Positions 1 to 7,141 of a stretch of 34,380 nt of DNA are shown one piece after another. The position numbers and the translations under genes are program-made. The stretch is from contig JAICIE010000024.1 in assembly GCA_025924515.1 (NCBI GenBank), forward strand, positions 1-34,380, read 5' to 3'. The DNA comes from Jatrophihabitans sp. GTDB lineage: Bacteria; Actinomycetota; Actinomycetes; Mycobacteriales; Jatrophihabitantaceae. The notes below the pieces were generated by a model. The model had not been told where the DNA came from. It ran no database searches and saw nothing but the letters and a program-made list of their open reading frames with translations. Positions within the stretch are counted from its first letter, which is position 1. Each line of letters opens with the position of its first letter.

Positions 1-168
1 CGAGCGAAGCGACAGCTCCTCCGGTCAGCAGCGAGCTGCGGGTGAGTTTGTGTCGCACGCTGCGTCCCTCCTGTCGAGTCCATACAACAAGACGTGCGAG
101 CACCCCGCCAGCGTTGCAGCGGAAACGACCGGACATGCCGCGACCCGCGTGCGGCCGACGGCGGATGC
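1..168. other. left edge, no gene recognised
   Basis: Short open frames exist on the plus strand, but none has a convincing ribosome-binding site or recognisable protein pattern. The first supportable gene ends at its right border on the minus strand. Confidence 0.5.
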
Positions 169-663
169 TCAATGATTATCTGGGGGGAGCGCGCCGACGG
201 CGGCGACGACGTGACCGCCTGCACGGCACAGCCAAACCGCCTCATTCGGCTCGCTGGACGGGTGAAGGCCAGCTTTGTGCTGCGGACACTCGGGCCACGC
301 ACGGTGCAGGTCCTCCATGACCTCGTCCTGCATGAACTCGGCCACCTCGACGGTCATCTCAGGCTGGGTGAGTGCGAATAGCGTCGTCGAGGCCGGCTGG
401 CCCCGGCACGCGACTCGGATCGCGGTTTCTTCCTCCCGGTAGTCAAATGGTGGCGCTTGCTGATCGGTGGTCGCCGCGATGTCGTAGCCCACCAGCGTGA
501 CCGCAACTCGAGCAAGGGCCACTAGGCGCTCACGACCTATCCGCTCCGCCTGCTCCGGTGACACCGGGCCGTGCTGGTCGAAGACTTGGCGCAGCATCTC
601 TCTGCCTTCCGCGGACACGTCGCCGCCAAAGGACGCGAGCCAGTCATCGAACGCGATGCTCAC
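169..663 (-). CDS. small hypothetical protein with C-terminal Cys/His motif
   Basis: About 164 residues from a GTG at 663. I chose this start because the protein-like pattern begins there, with FDDWLASFGG following within a few residues and an AAGGA-like site upstream. The same frame stays open to 1080, but the part upstream of this GTG belongs partly to another gene read in a different frame. The first half looks alpha-helical (a DVSAEGREMLRQVF segment, then QAERIGRERLVALARVAV). The C-terminus carries WPECPQHKAGLHP and AVWLCRAGGHVVAAVGAL, a CPxH...HP...WxC pattern that could bind metal. I recall similar tails in actinobacterial hypothetical proteins but know no function. The broken gene just upstream has a related tail, so the two may be divergent duplicates. 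It lies on the presumed element side of the tRNA fragment at 1364. Confidence 0.55.
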   Translation of the reverse strand: MSIAFDDWLASFGGDVSAEGREMLRQVFDQHGPVSPEQAERIGRERLVALARVAVTLVGYDIAATTDQQAPPFDYREEETAIRVACRGQPASTTLFALTQPEMTVEVAEFMQDEVMEDLHRAWPECPQHKAGLHPSSEPNEAVWLCRAGGHVVAAVGALPPDNH

Positions 664-688
664 CGTCCCAGTGTCCTTGGGGGATCGA

Positions 689-731
689 CCGACCATGCCG
701 CTGTCGGCGCGCGAGCGTCCGACCATGCCGC
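689..731. repeat. short direct repeat between two minus-strand genes
   Basis: The 13-mer CCGACCATGCCGC occurs at 689-701 and again at 719-731, exactly 30 bp apart. It lies between the end of the broken gene and the GTG of the downstream gene. It could be a regulator site or a small duplication; only the repetition itself is seen. Confidence 0.5.
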
Positions 732-770
732 AGTACGGGCGGTGGCCGGAGGCGTTACGGGGATGGACCG

Positions 771-1149
771 TCAGTTGGGCAACGCGCCCACCGGGGCGAT
801 TGGGAGCCGGTCGGTCAGGCAAGTCCAGTTGGCCGTGCCAGCTACCGCAACCGCTCGCAATGGGTGAGCCGCCGGGTGCAGCGGACACTGCGCCCAGTTC
901 GTCGGGCCGCTGCCCCACAGTTCGTGAGATGATCCACTCCTTGACCTGGTCGGCGACTGCGGCCACCTGCTCGGCCTCGGGCGCGTCGAGCGGCACGCTG
1001 ATGCCGGTCCAAGGGAGCCTCGCCGACGCCCTCTCGGCGGAGTCGATCCAGTCCTCATCCACAACCACGGGGCAGGGCACCCCGCAGGCGGTCGCGTCTG
1101 GAAGGACGGGTTGGAGCGCGTTCGCTGCGTCACGAATTTGGGCTAGGGA
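771..1149 (-). pseudogene. frameshifted hypothetical gene with CPxH...WxC tail
   Basis: Two overlapping minus-strand frames together give one protein-like product. The first part reads DAANALQPVLPD...VVVDEDWIDSAE...EQVAAVADQVKEWI in the frame that contains the GTG at 1080. At about 925 the sense continues one frame over as HELWGSGPTNWAQCPLHPAAHP...NWTCLTDRLPIAPVGAL and stops at 771. One extra base at the junction would explain this. The protein-like frame runs upstream of 1080 to an in-frame stop at 1150-1152 without an ATG, GTG or TTG, so the start is also lost or lies in another frame. The tail (CPLHP...HP...WTC...VGAL) resembles that of the downstream gene ending at 169. A sequencing error is an alternative explanation. 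Confidence 0.55.
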
Positions 1150-1229
1150 TCAGTGACGAGCGCTTCTGCCGTGCACGGCATCGAGGCGAAGAACCTAACA
1201 GCCAATGCGCAAGCCGACGCAAGATCAAC

Positions 1230-1250
1230 GGTGCCCCACCTTGGGGCACC
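1230..1250. other. perfect 8-bp inverted repeat
   Basis: GGTGCCCC and GGGGCACC flank a 5-nt loop. No T-run follows on either strand, so this may be an operator or a weak terminator. It lies between the broken gene and the tRNA fragment. Confidence 0.4.
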
Positions 1251-1363
1251 GGGTCGGATCAACCGGCGACAACCGTTCGAAACGGGTACGCGCATCTGGC
1301 TGTATATCGAGAAAACTGCGTGCGACGCCCAGAAGCCTTGCCCTCCGCAACGGGGCTTCAGCT

Positions 1364-1386
1364 GGTTCAAGTCCCCCCTCGGACAC
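1364..1386 (+). other. tRNA-Leu 3'-end fragment, candidate attachment site
   Basis: The segment contains TTCAAGTCCCCCCTCGGAC followed by A. This matches a tRNA from the T-loop (G53-TTCAAGT) through the 3' T-stem strand (CCCCC) and the 3' acceptor strand (CTCGGAC) plus discriminator A. The pattern is typical of actinobacterial tRNA-Leu genes with a GTCCGAG-type 5' acceptor strand. No 5' half lies upstream: GTCCGAG, a D-arm and an anticodon arm are all absent. A terminator-like hairpin follows directly, as it would after a native tRNA gene. Tyrosine integrases often leave such a 3' remnant at one end of an integrated element, which would place the element to the left (below 1364) and native chromosome to the right. 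The tRNA match is read by eye; the att-site role is inferred. Confidence 0.6.
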
Positions 1387-1392
1387 TTCCAG

Positions 1393-1414
1393 AGGCCCCG
1401 GATTCCGGGGCTTT
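1393..1414 (+). terminator. terminator-like hairpin after the tRNA fragment
   Basis: GCCCCGG (1395-1401), loop ATT, CCGGGGC (1405-1411), then TTTCGTTG. The stem extends by one G-U and one A-T pair. This is a short GC stem with a partial T-run, starting 9 nt after the tRNA 3' end, as expected of a tRNA terminator. Confidence 0.6.
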
Positions 1415-1813
1415 CGTTGTATCTCGGCGGGTCGGAACCCGAACGGCAGCCGTGGCACTCCCCAAGCCGATAATCGAACGAACGGACGAGCGCAGTCGCT
1501 GCGTCGGGCCGACGGTGGCCTCACCTGAAGGATGAGCTGCGTGCTTGGCGGCAACCAGCCGCGCCGGGCGCGCAGGCCGACGAGCCGGCAGGCCGAGCGT
1601 CGAAGGCCTTTCCTGACCCGAAGCTGATGCAGGCATTGCAGGCGTGTCGTCGAGCGACATGGCCGCCAGTAGCCGGCCGGCTGCATGGAGGGACGCGGCT
1701 ACCGGCGTTGGCGCCGTCCGCCCCGGCGAGATCCGCCGGCACCGACGCTTGATCGAGGTTTATGGCGCCCTCGTCATCGTGCTCGACTGCAGGTGGTCGC
1801 CGCCTTCCCCTCG
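1415..1813. other. intergenic stretch, no gene recognised
   Basis: Several overlapping open frames on both strands show no recognisable domain, signal peptide or good ribosome-binding site. I call nothing here. Confidence 0.5.
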
Positions 1814-3031
1814 TTACCGAATGATCGTGTCGCAGTAGGTGTTTCCCGGGAAGACACCGTCCTCTGGACACTTCGTCTTCTGCGCGAACTGGTCCGCGCG
1901 GCCGAAGCTGTCGGTGGTGTTCAGGTACTTGACGCCGTAGTTGAACGCGGCGCCGTCCCAGGAGAACCACGGGTAGATGCAGTAGGGGCCGCCGTAGCCG
2001 GTGCAGTGGGTCGGGCCGACGAACGAGTGGCCCACCACCTCAGCCTTGCCGCCGGTGTCGGTGACTACGGCCCAGTGCTTCGGGTGCGAGCCATCGCCGA
2101 AGGTCACGTCGAAGATCCGGAGCGGCTGCTGGCCGGCCCAGTTGAGGTAGTTGAACGACCCGCAGAACTCCTGGCCCGGCTTGCAGAAGGCGCCGGGATG
2201 GTCGCCATAGATGTCGGAATGGCCGATCTCGTAGACGAATGACATCGGAGTGTCCCAGACGCCACCCCAGTCGAGAGCGTTACCGATCTTGTTCCTGTCG
2301 AACGCGGGCGTTAGCGGGCCGTCGGTGGGGCTCACGAGGGTGAGAACGCGCGATGCCTCACCGGTGGACTCGTCTGTGACCTGCTCGCGATAGGCGGCGT
2401 TCATCGACGGCGCCCAGATATGGACGTCGACGATGTCGCGGCCGTACATGACGAACGGGCCCGTTCCGTTCGCGTTCTTCAGCATGCCGTTGAACGCCGC
2501 GGGCTCGATGATCTCGTTATCCTTCCGCGCAATCGTCCAGACCGGCGAGCACACGGTGTAGACACCGGCAAGGTGCTTGACCGAGAAGCCGCCATTGGCC
2601 GGGCACCGCGAGACGAGCGAGTCGGGGTAGAACTGCATCTCCAGGAACCCCTGGCCGCCGATCTTGGCGGGATTGGCGTCCTTGACGGTCCCACCGAACC
2701 AAAACGTCGGGCCGACGCTGGTCACAGGGAATGAACCGCCGGCCGGGAGGGCGACGCGCCATGTCAGGTTCCGCGCAGAGTGCGGGGCCGAGGAAACTGG
2801 ATCGAGCTCGGGCTCATCGTGACCCGTGCAACCCGGCGTGTAGTAGTCATACCAGTCCTCGCTCTGGCCGCCGACGACATGCGCGAGGCAGTCGGTCGTG
2901 CTGCTTGCGGCCGCGCTTTCGGGGGTGCCAGCTCCTTCGCCGGTCCTTGTGCCGACAGCAGCGGCGGTCGTGCATAGGGCGAGCGCCCCCGCGAAGACTG
3001 CCGCGACCGAAATGAATCTGACTGCGCGCAT
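1814..3031 (-). CDS. secreted Cys-rich protein of unknown function
   Basis: 405 residues from the ATG at 3031. GGAGGG lies 3 nt upstream of it, and the product begins MRAVRFISVAAVFAGALALC, a standard Sec signal peptide ending near TTAAA. The open frame continues to 3196, but the extension lacks a signal and is rejected. The mature part has ten cysteines, an even number compatible with five disulfides, and many Trp, Tyr and Gly residues. Distinctive stretches are VGPTFWFGGTV, EMQFYPDS, VDVHIWAPS, MSFVYEIGHSD, NYLNWAGQQP and YPWFSWDG. It looks like a compact beta-rich exoprotein. I do not recognise the family. It stands alone: the left side is non-coding and the next clear gene lies 0.8 kb to the right. 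Confidence 0.8.
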   Translation of the reverse strand: MRAVRFISVAAVFAGALALCTTAAAVGTRTGEGAGTPESAAASSTTDCLAHVVGGQSEDWYDYYTPGCTGHDEPELDPVSSAPHSARNLTWRVALPAGGSFPVTSVGPTFWFGGTVKDANPAKIGGQGFLEMQFYPDSLVSRCPANGGFSVKHLAGVYTVCSPVWTIARKDNEIIEPAAFNGMLKNANGTGPFVMYGRDIVDVHIWAPSMNAAYREQVTDESTGEASRVLTLVSPTDGPLTPAFDRNKIGNALDWGGVWDTPMSFVYEIGHSDIYGDHPGAFCKPGQEFCGSFNYLNWAGQQPLRIFDVTFGDGSHPKHWAVVTDTGGKAEVVGHSFVGPTHCTGYGGPYCIYPWFSWDGAAFNYGVKYLNTTDSFGRADQFAQKTKCPEDGVFPGNTYCDTIIR

Positions 3032-3454
3032 ATGCCCTCCGGACTTGGCGTTGTTGCACTGCGCTCCGACACAGACGCTATTGGGTCGATCTTGATGTGA
3101 GAAGTCCCATGGCAACAAGCGCAGGGCAACTACGGACGGCAAGGTCCGCGTGACCACAGCTGCCGGTGCCGCGGTGTCCGCAGCGGACATGATCAACCGG
3201 CGCAGGTACCTCCGCGACGCAGCTCGTCATAGACGCACCGTGGCTCTGAACAGGCCCCCGAAGGGGTCCGGCCCGCTCGCGTTCGGCACGTCGGCGCCCG
3301 GGCCGTCAGGTGGCGGTGCAAGGCCGCGAACGGTCCATCCAGGACCGCTCCCTGCTCACGCGGCTGGTCAAGGGGTCGGTGACCGGCCGCGGGGGCCGAT
3401 CGCCCTGCCTGGGGACGATCGTTGTCCGAGCGAGTAAGGGCGGGGTGAGGAACG
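3032..3454. other. intergenic stretch upstream of the secreted-protein gene
   Basis: It should hold the promoter of the minus-strand gene starting at 3031. The open frames are low-information shadows, and I see no clear promoter hexamers, hairpin or RNA gene. Confidence 0.4.
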
Positions 3455-3688
3455 TTACCTATCCGACCGGCACAAGTCGCGGCAGCCATCGCACAGCAGG
3501 TCCTCCTGGCTGGCGTGGTTCATGCACGCCATGCGGATACACCGGCAGCGCAGCGGCGGTACCGGACGCTTCGCCACGGCCAGTTCATCCTCGTCCTGGC
3601 CCTCGAGGCGCCAGCCGTGACGATGCAAATCCTCCGTCGACCACTCTGCGACCGAGGGTGCCGAGACGCGTGCGGTGTCGGGTCTCAC
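3455..3688 (-). CDS. possible small Cys-rich protein
   Basis: 77 codons from a GTG at 3688. The C-terminal half reads RCRCIRMACMNHASQEDLLCDGCRDLC, written here only as a pattern: CxC, then C, H, C, CxxC-like spacing. That suggests a small zinc-binding module. The N-terminal half (SVAEWSTEDLHRHGWRLEG) also looks like real protein. The ribosome-binding site is weak and no neighbour supports it. It could be a chance frame, but the cysteine clustering is unlike the surrounding shadow frames. Confidence 0.4.
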   Translation of the reverse strand: MRPDTARVSAPSVAEWSTEDLHRHGWRLEGQDEDELAVAKRPVPPLRCRCIRMACMNHASQEDLLCDGCRDLCRSDR

Positions 3689-3886
3689 TTGTCTGTGTTC
3701 GGCGGCCCGGCGCCTGCCTGAAGCAAGGGGCGCAAATCCGGCTCCTCGATCCGCGTGGATCTTCTCCGTCGTTCAGAGGATAGCTCCGACGCGCATTGAT
3801 GCGGCTCAGGCTCGCGCAGCTGGTGGAAGCGTCGAGGCGCGGGTCGGTGCAGTGTGGCCCGACGAGGTCGAAAAGGGAGGACGCGC

Positions 3887-4714
3887 ATGCGCCGAACCAG
3901 AGCCGGCTCCCGGCCGCCAAGGATGATCGTCTTTGATTTGGACGACACACTGGCGCCGTCGAAATCGCCGGTGGACCCGTCGGTCGCAGTCCTGCTCTAC
4001 CGGCTGCTCGGGCGTGCCAGCGTCTGCATCATTTCCGGCGGTCGCTTCGAGCAGTTCCGCGACCAGGTGCTGGCCGCGCTGCCCACGACGCCACGCCTGC
4101 TGAATCTGCATGTGATGCCCACCTGCGGCACGCGCTACCACCGCTGGGACGGTGCACAGTGGGCGCTCGAATATGCCGAGGACCTCGATGCCGATCAGAA
4201 GCAGCGTGCCGTTGCAGTCCTGTCGGAGGGGGCCGACGTGCTCGGCCTCTCGCGCGCGCACACGTGGGGCCCAGTTCTCGAGGACCGCGGCAGCCAGATC
4301 ACCTTCTCCGCGCTGGGACAGCAGGCGCCGGTCGGGGAGAAGCGGGCCTGGGATCCAACCGGCTCGAAGCGCGAGCAGTTGCGGCGCTACGCCGCCGAAC
4401 GCCTGCCAGACCTCGAGGTCCGCAGCGGCGGATCGACGTCGGTGGACGTCACCCGCGCCGGCATCGACAAGGCGTACGGCATCCGGCGGCTGTGCGAACG
4501 CAATGGGCTGCAGCTGTCGGATCTACTCTTCGTGGGCGACCGGCTGGACCCGGGCGGCAACGATTATCCGGTGCGCGCGCTCGGTGTGGAATGCGTGGCG
4601 GTGACCGGCTGGGAGGACACCCGTGCCTGGGTCGCGGGGCTCCTGGCCCGCCTGCCGGTGCTTCCCGAAGCCGAGGACATCCCCTCCGAGCCCGCCGTTA
4701 CCGGATCGTTGTAA
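3887..4714 (+). CDS. HAD-superfamily hydrolase, phosphomannomutase/sugar-phosphatase-like
   Basis: 275 residues from the ATG at 3887, preceded by GGGAGG at a good distance; an earlier in-frame start at 3854 lacks this. Motif I is FDLDDT (nucleophile D18 and general acid/base D20), motif II is IISGG (S50), a Lys sits in IDKAYGI (about residue 195), and motif IV is VGDRLDPGGND (about 218-227). This order, with the long cap between motif II and the Lys, fits the HAD-IIB group that includes phosphomannomutases and sucrose-phosphate phosphatases. The likely activity is hydrolysis or mutase chemistry on a sugar phosphate in the cytoplasm; the substrate is not readable. It lies upstream of the regulator and glycan genes on the same strand, so a sugar-phosphate role would fit, but a 357-bp gap separates them. 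Confidence 0.8.
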   Translation: MRRTRAGSRPPRMIVFDLDDTLAPSKSPVDPSVAVLLYRLLGRASVCIISGGRFEQFRDQVLAALPTTPRLLNLHVMPTCGTRYHRWDGAQWALEYAEDLDADQKQRAVAVLSEGADVLGLSRAHTWGPVLEDRGSQITFSALGQQAPVGEKRAWDPTGSKREQLRRYAAERLPDLEVRSGGSTSVDVTRAGIDKAYGIRRLCERNGLQLSDLLFVGDRLDPGGNDYPVRALGVECVAVTGWEDTRAWVAGLLARLPVLPEAEDIPSEPAVTGSL

Positions 4715-5071
4715 AGCAATTGGAGCTGTGCTGGGTGTTGGGTTCTCCGGACCGAACGAGGCAACAGCTCACGCCGCCGCGTCTCCTCAGCTCCGGAAAG
4801 TGACAGTTTCCGCCACAACCGTTTCCTTGTCGACACCTTCCGTCACCTCTTCATCACTTGCAGTCACCGCCGTCGCCGTCGGACTAGCGCTTCCCTCCCC
4901 CCTCATTGCGTCCGATTTGTCGGGAAAGGGTCCTTGGTCCCATAGCGATCACCCCTCCCATCCCGATTGAATGCGGCCTACGGATTGCGCACCGCGCCGG
5001 CAGCAGCCGCACTGGACGCATCCGCCATGGGAGAGCCGAGGGCACGTCCTCGGTCGGGGGGGAGCTCAGTC
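4715..5071. other. intergenic stretch before the LuxR pair
   Basis: This 357-bp gap should contain the promoter of the regulator pair. It has C/T-rich stretches, but I could not assign -35/-10 hexamers or a terminator with confidence. Confidence 0.4.
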
Positions 5072-5878
5072 ATGAATGCTGTTCAGGACTTGTCGACGGC
5101 GCGAGCGCGCCGGACGATGGAGTTCGAAGACGATCGGCGGGCCGGTGCGGCCACGGCGCAGCGGATCGTCCTGGCCGACACCCAGTTGTTGTTCCTGGAC
5201 ACGCTCGCGTTTGCCCTGCGCGACGCCGGACATCACGTGGTAGCGGTTGCGGACAATTGCGCGTCGCTGCGGCGCGCCATCGAACTGCACGACCCGGACG
5301 TGTGCGTCACCGACGACAACCTTCCGGACTGCGACGTCCTCGAGCTTGTCGCGGCGCTTCGTCAGTCGCAGCAGTCGTGCCGGGTCGTCGTTCTGACAGC
5401 CGAGAACGATCCGGCTCTGATGAGTGCCGCCCTTGGCGCGGGTGTCGTCGGCTTTCTGCACAAGAGCCGCGGAATCAGCGTGCTGCTCGACGTCGTCCGC
5501 CGGGTAGCCGACGACGAGGTCGTCGTCGAGGGCTCCTTCGCCCGGCGCAAGAAAACCGAGGACGCGTCGGCAACGGTTCGACGGCTCGCGGGATACCTCA
5601 CCGACCGCGAGCGCGAGTGCTTGACCATGCTCGTCGCGGGACTGGACACCCGAAGCATGGCGGTCAAACTGGGGGTCGCGCCGACCACCGTCCGCAGTCA
5701 CGTGCAAGCGGTGCTCACCAAGCTCGGCGCACACTCCCGCCTGGAAGCCGCGTCCCTCGCGACGCGGCATGGTCTGTGCGGCGACGCCGGTCCCGCGCGC
5801 TCGTCCGGACGCGACAAAGCTCGTACAGACGCTTCCGCTGACTTCACCACTCGCAGGAGACATCCCTCCGCTCAATAG
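5072..5878 (+). CDS. LuxR/NarL-type response regulator (first of a pair)
   Basis: 268 residues from the ATG at 5072, preceded by GGGGGGAG; the frame opens at 4967 but without a site. Domains: a basic N-terminal extension of about 30 residues, a receiver (about 31-150) and a LuxR HTH (about 175-233, LTDRERECLTMLVAGLDTRSMAVKLGVAPTTVRSHV in pieces). The receiver keeps the phospho-acceptor Asp (D81 in VTDDNLP), T109 and K131. The N-terminal acidic pair is reduced to ADT, so phosphorylation may be weak. No histidine kinase lies in the window. A second regulator follows after 38 nt, and the glycan gene block follows that, so this pair is a plausible local controller. Confidence 0.85.
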   Translation: MNAVQDLSTARARRTMEFEDDRRAGAATAQRIVLADTQLLFLDTLAFALRDAGHHVVAVADNCASLRRAIELHDPDVCVTDDNLPDCDVLELVAALRQSQQSCRVVVLTAENDPALMSAALGAGVVGFLHKSRGISVLLDVVRRVADDEVVVEGSFARRKKTEDASATVRRLAGYLTDRERECLTMLVAGLDTRSMAVKLGVAPTTVRSHVQAVLTKLGAHSRLEAASLATRHGLCGDAGPARSSGRDKARTDASADFTTRRRHPSAQ

Positions 5879-5916
5879 CGGAGGCGCACTGAGCGCCGGG
5901 TCGCCACGGTGTTCGC

Positions 5917-6660
5917 ATGGCTCGTGCCGAGATCCGCGTCGCCGTCCTTGCCGAGACCGGCCTGGTCGGCGACGCGCTCTCCGCGTGTCTCGCCGCCCGC
6001 CCGGAATTCTTTTCACTCGGGCTGATCCCGCCGGCTCAGGGCGATCTGGCGCTGCTGCTGGCGGCGGGCCGTCCGGATGTCGTCGTCATCGACGCCGACG
6101 CGGTGACCGACGACCTGGCCCGTTTGATCAAGGATGTGTTGCGGGCAGCGCTGCAGGCTCACGTGCTGGTCATCGGCGACCAGCCGGACGTCTCCATCGC
6201 GGTGGCAGCCGTCCAAGCGGGCGCGGTGGCCTGGTGCGACCGGACCAAGTCGGTCGACCACCTCGTGGACGTGATCCTCGGCGTGCACCTGGGCGAAGCG
6301 TGGTTTCCATCCCCGCTGCTCGGCGCGATTCTCCGCATGTTGACAAAGCAGTCCGACGACACCGAGGACGAAGAGCCGCAGGACTCGGGACTGCCCCTGT
6401 CGACCCGCGAGCGAGAGGTCTTCCACCGTTTGGCCCGAGGAGCCACTACTGATGAGATCGCGCGGGAGTTCGGGATCTCGGTGAACACCGTCCGCAGCTA
6501 CGCGCGACGGGTCATGAGCAAGCTCGGTGCCCGCGGCATCTCAATCCTGGCGCCCGCCGGCGGGATGCTCCGCACCGCTGCTGCAGGAGGCGTAAGTCAT
6601 ACGGATGACGTAGCTACCGCGGGACATCGGGAGGATCCCGACACCCGCGGTACCTCATAA
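5917..6660 (+). CDS. LuxR-type regulator with degenerate receiver (second of a pair)
   Basis: 247 residues. An N-terminal receiver-like fold (about 5-125) is followed by a LuxR HTH (about 160-215; STREREVFHRLARG, then ISVNTVRSYARRVMSKLGA). D59 in VVVIDAD sits at the phospho-acceptor position. The acidic pocket reads AET, the conserved Thr is Gly (G87), and the conserved Lys is replaced by Arg (R109 in CDRTKS). The receiver is therefore probably not switched by ordinary phosphotransfer; it may bind a ligand or work by partnering. It starts 38 nt after the upstream regulator and is probably co-transcribed with it. The genes downstream are on the same strand. Confidence 0.85.
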   Translation: MARAEIRVAVLAETGLVGDALSACLAARPEFFSLGLIPPAQGDLALLLAAGRPDVVVIDADAVTDDLARLIKDVLRAALQAHVLVIGDQPDVSIAVAAVQAGAVAWCDRTKSVDHLVDVILGVHLGEAWFPSPLLGAILRMLTKQSDDTEDEEPQDSGLPLSTREREVFHRLARGATTDEIAREFGISVNTVRSYARRVMSKLGARGISILAPAGGMLRTAAAGGVSHTDDVATAGHREDPDTRGTS

Positions 6661-6830
6661 CGTCGCTTTCTCGACAGTGGTCAAGGTCGCCACGTGCGAA
6701 CCGGCCGCTCGCCGAGGACCTGACCGGAACGGAGCATCAACAGTGGACCAAACAGCCGAGCGGCGGCCGGCGTCGATGACGCGCCGCTCCCCCACTTTCA
6801 CGATCCCGGCTTCCCCGGCACACTGGGCGC

Positions 6831-7091
6831 ATGACGGCGTGGATTCGCGCGGACTGCCCGACCTGCGGCCCCGTGGAGACGCCCGTCGCGCAGGTCCGGC
6901 TGCGGCTGACCATGACGGACACCGCCTCGCGGACCGCGGTCGACTTCTCCTGTCCGGCATGTGGCACGCCGGTCACGAAGGTTCTCGGGGCGCGGGCCAC
7001 CAGGCTGCTTCTGAACGCCGGCGTTGCGATTGTCGGATCGCCCAGCGAGTCCACACAGCCGAGCGGAATCCGGCGCATCCGCCGGCACTGA
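6831..7091 (+). CDS. small zinc-ribbon protein
   Basis: 86 residues from the ATG at 6831. It has two CxxC knuckles, DCPTCG near residue 9 and SCPACG near residue 41, separated by a beta-rich stretch (VAQVRLRLTM). This is a classic four-Cys zinc ribbon, followed by a basic tail. Similar short proteins are common and uncharacterised in actinomycetes. It ends 50 nt before the large glycosyltransferase fusion and could share its transcript. DNA, RNA or protein binding cannot be distinguished. Confidence 0.7.
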   Translation: MTAWIRADCPTCGPVETPVAQVRLRLTMTDTASRTAVDFSCPACGTPVTKVLGARATRLLLNAGVAIVGSPSESTQPSGIRRIRRH

Positions 7092-7141
7092 CCGACGCGA
7101 GCACCGCCGCTGGTCCCGCGGCCGGCCGGAGGTAGGCGGCC

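Noticed and set aside
1303..1386. complete tRNA gene
   Set aside because: Only the 3' portion is present; no matching 5' acceptor strand, D-arm or anticodon arm lies upstream.
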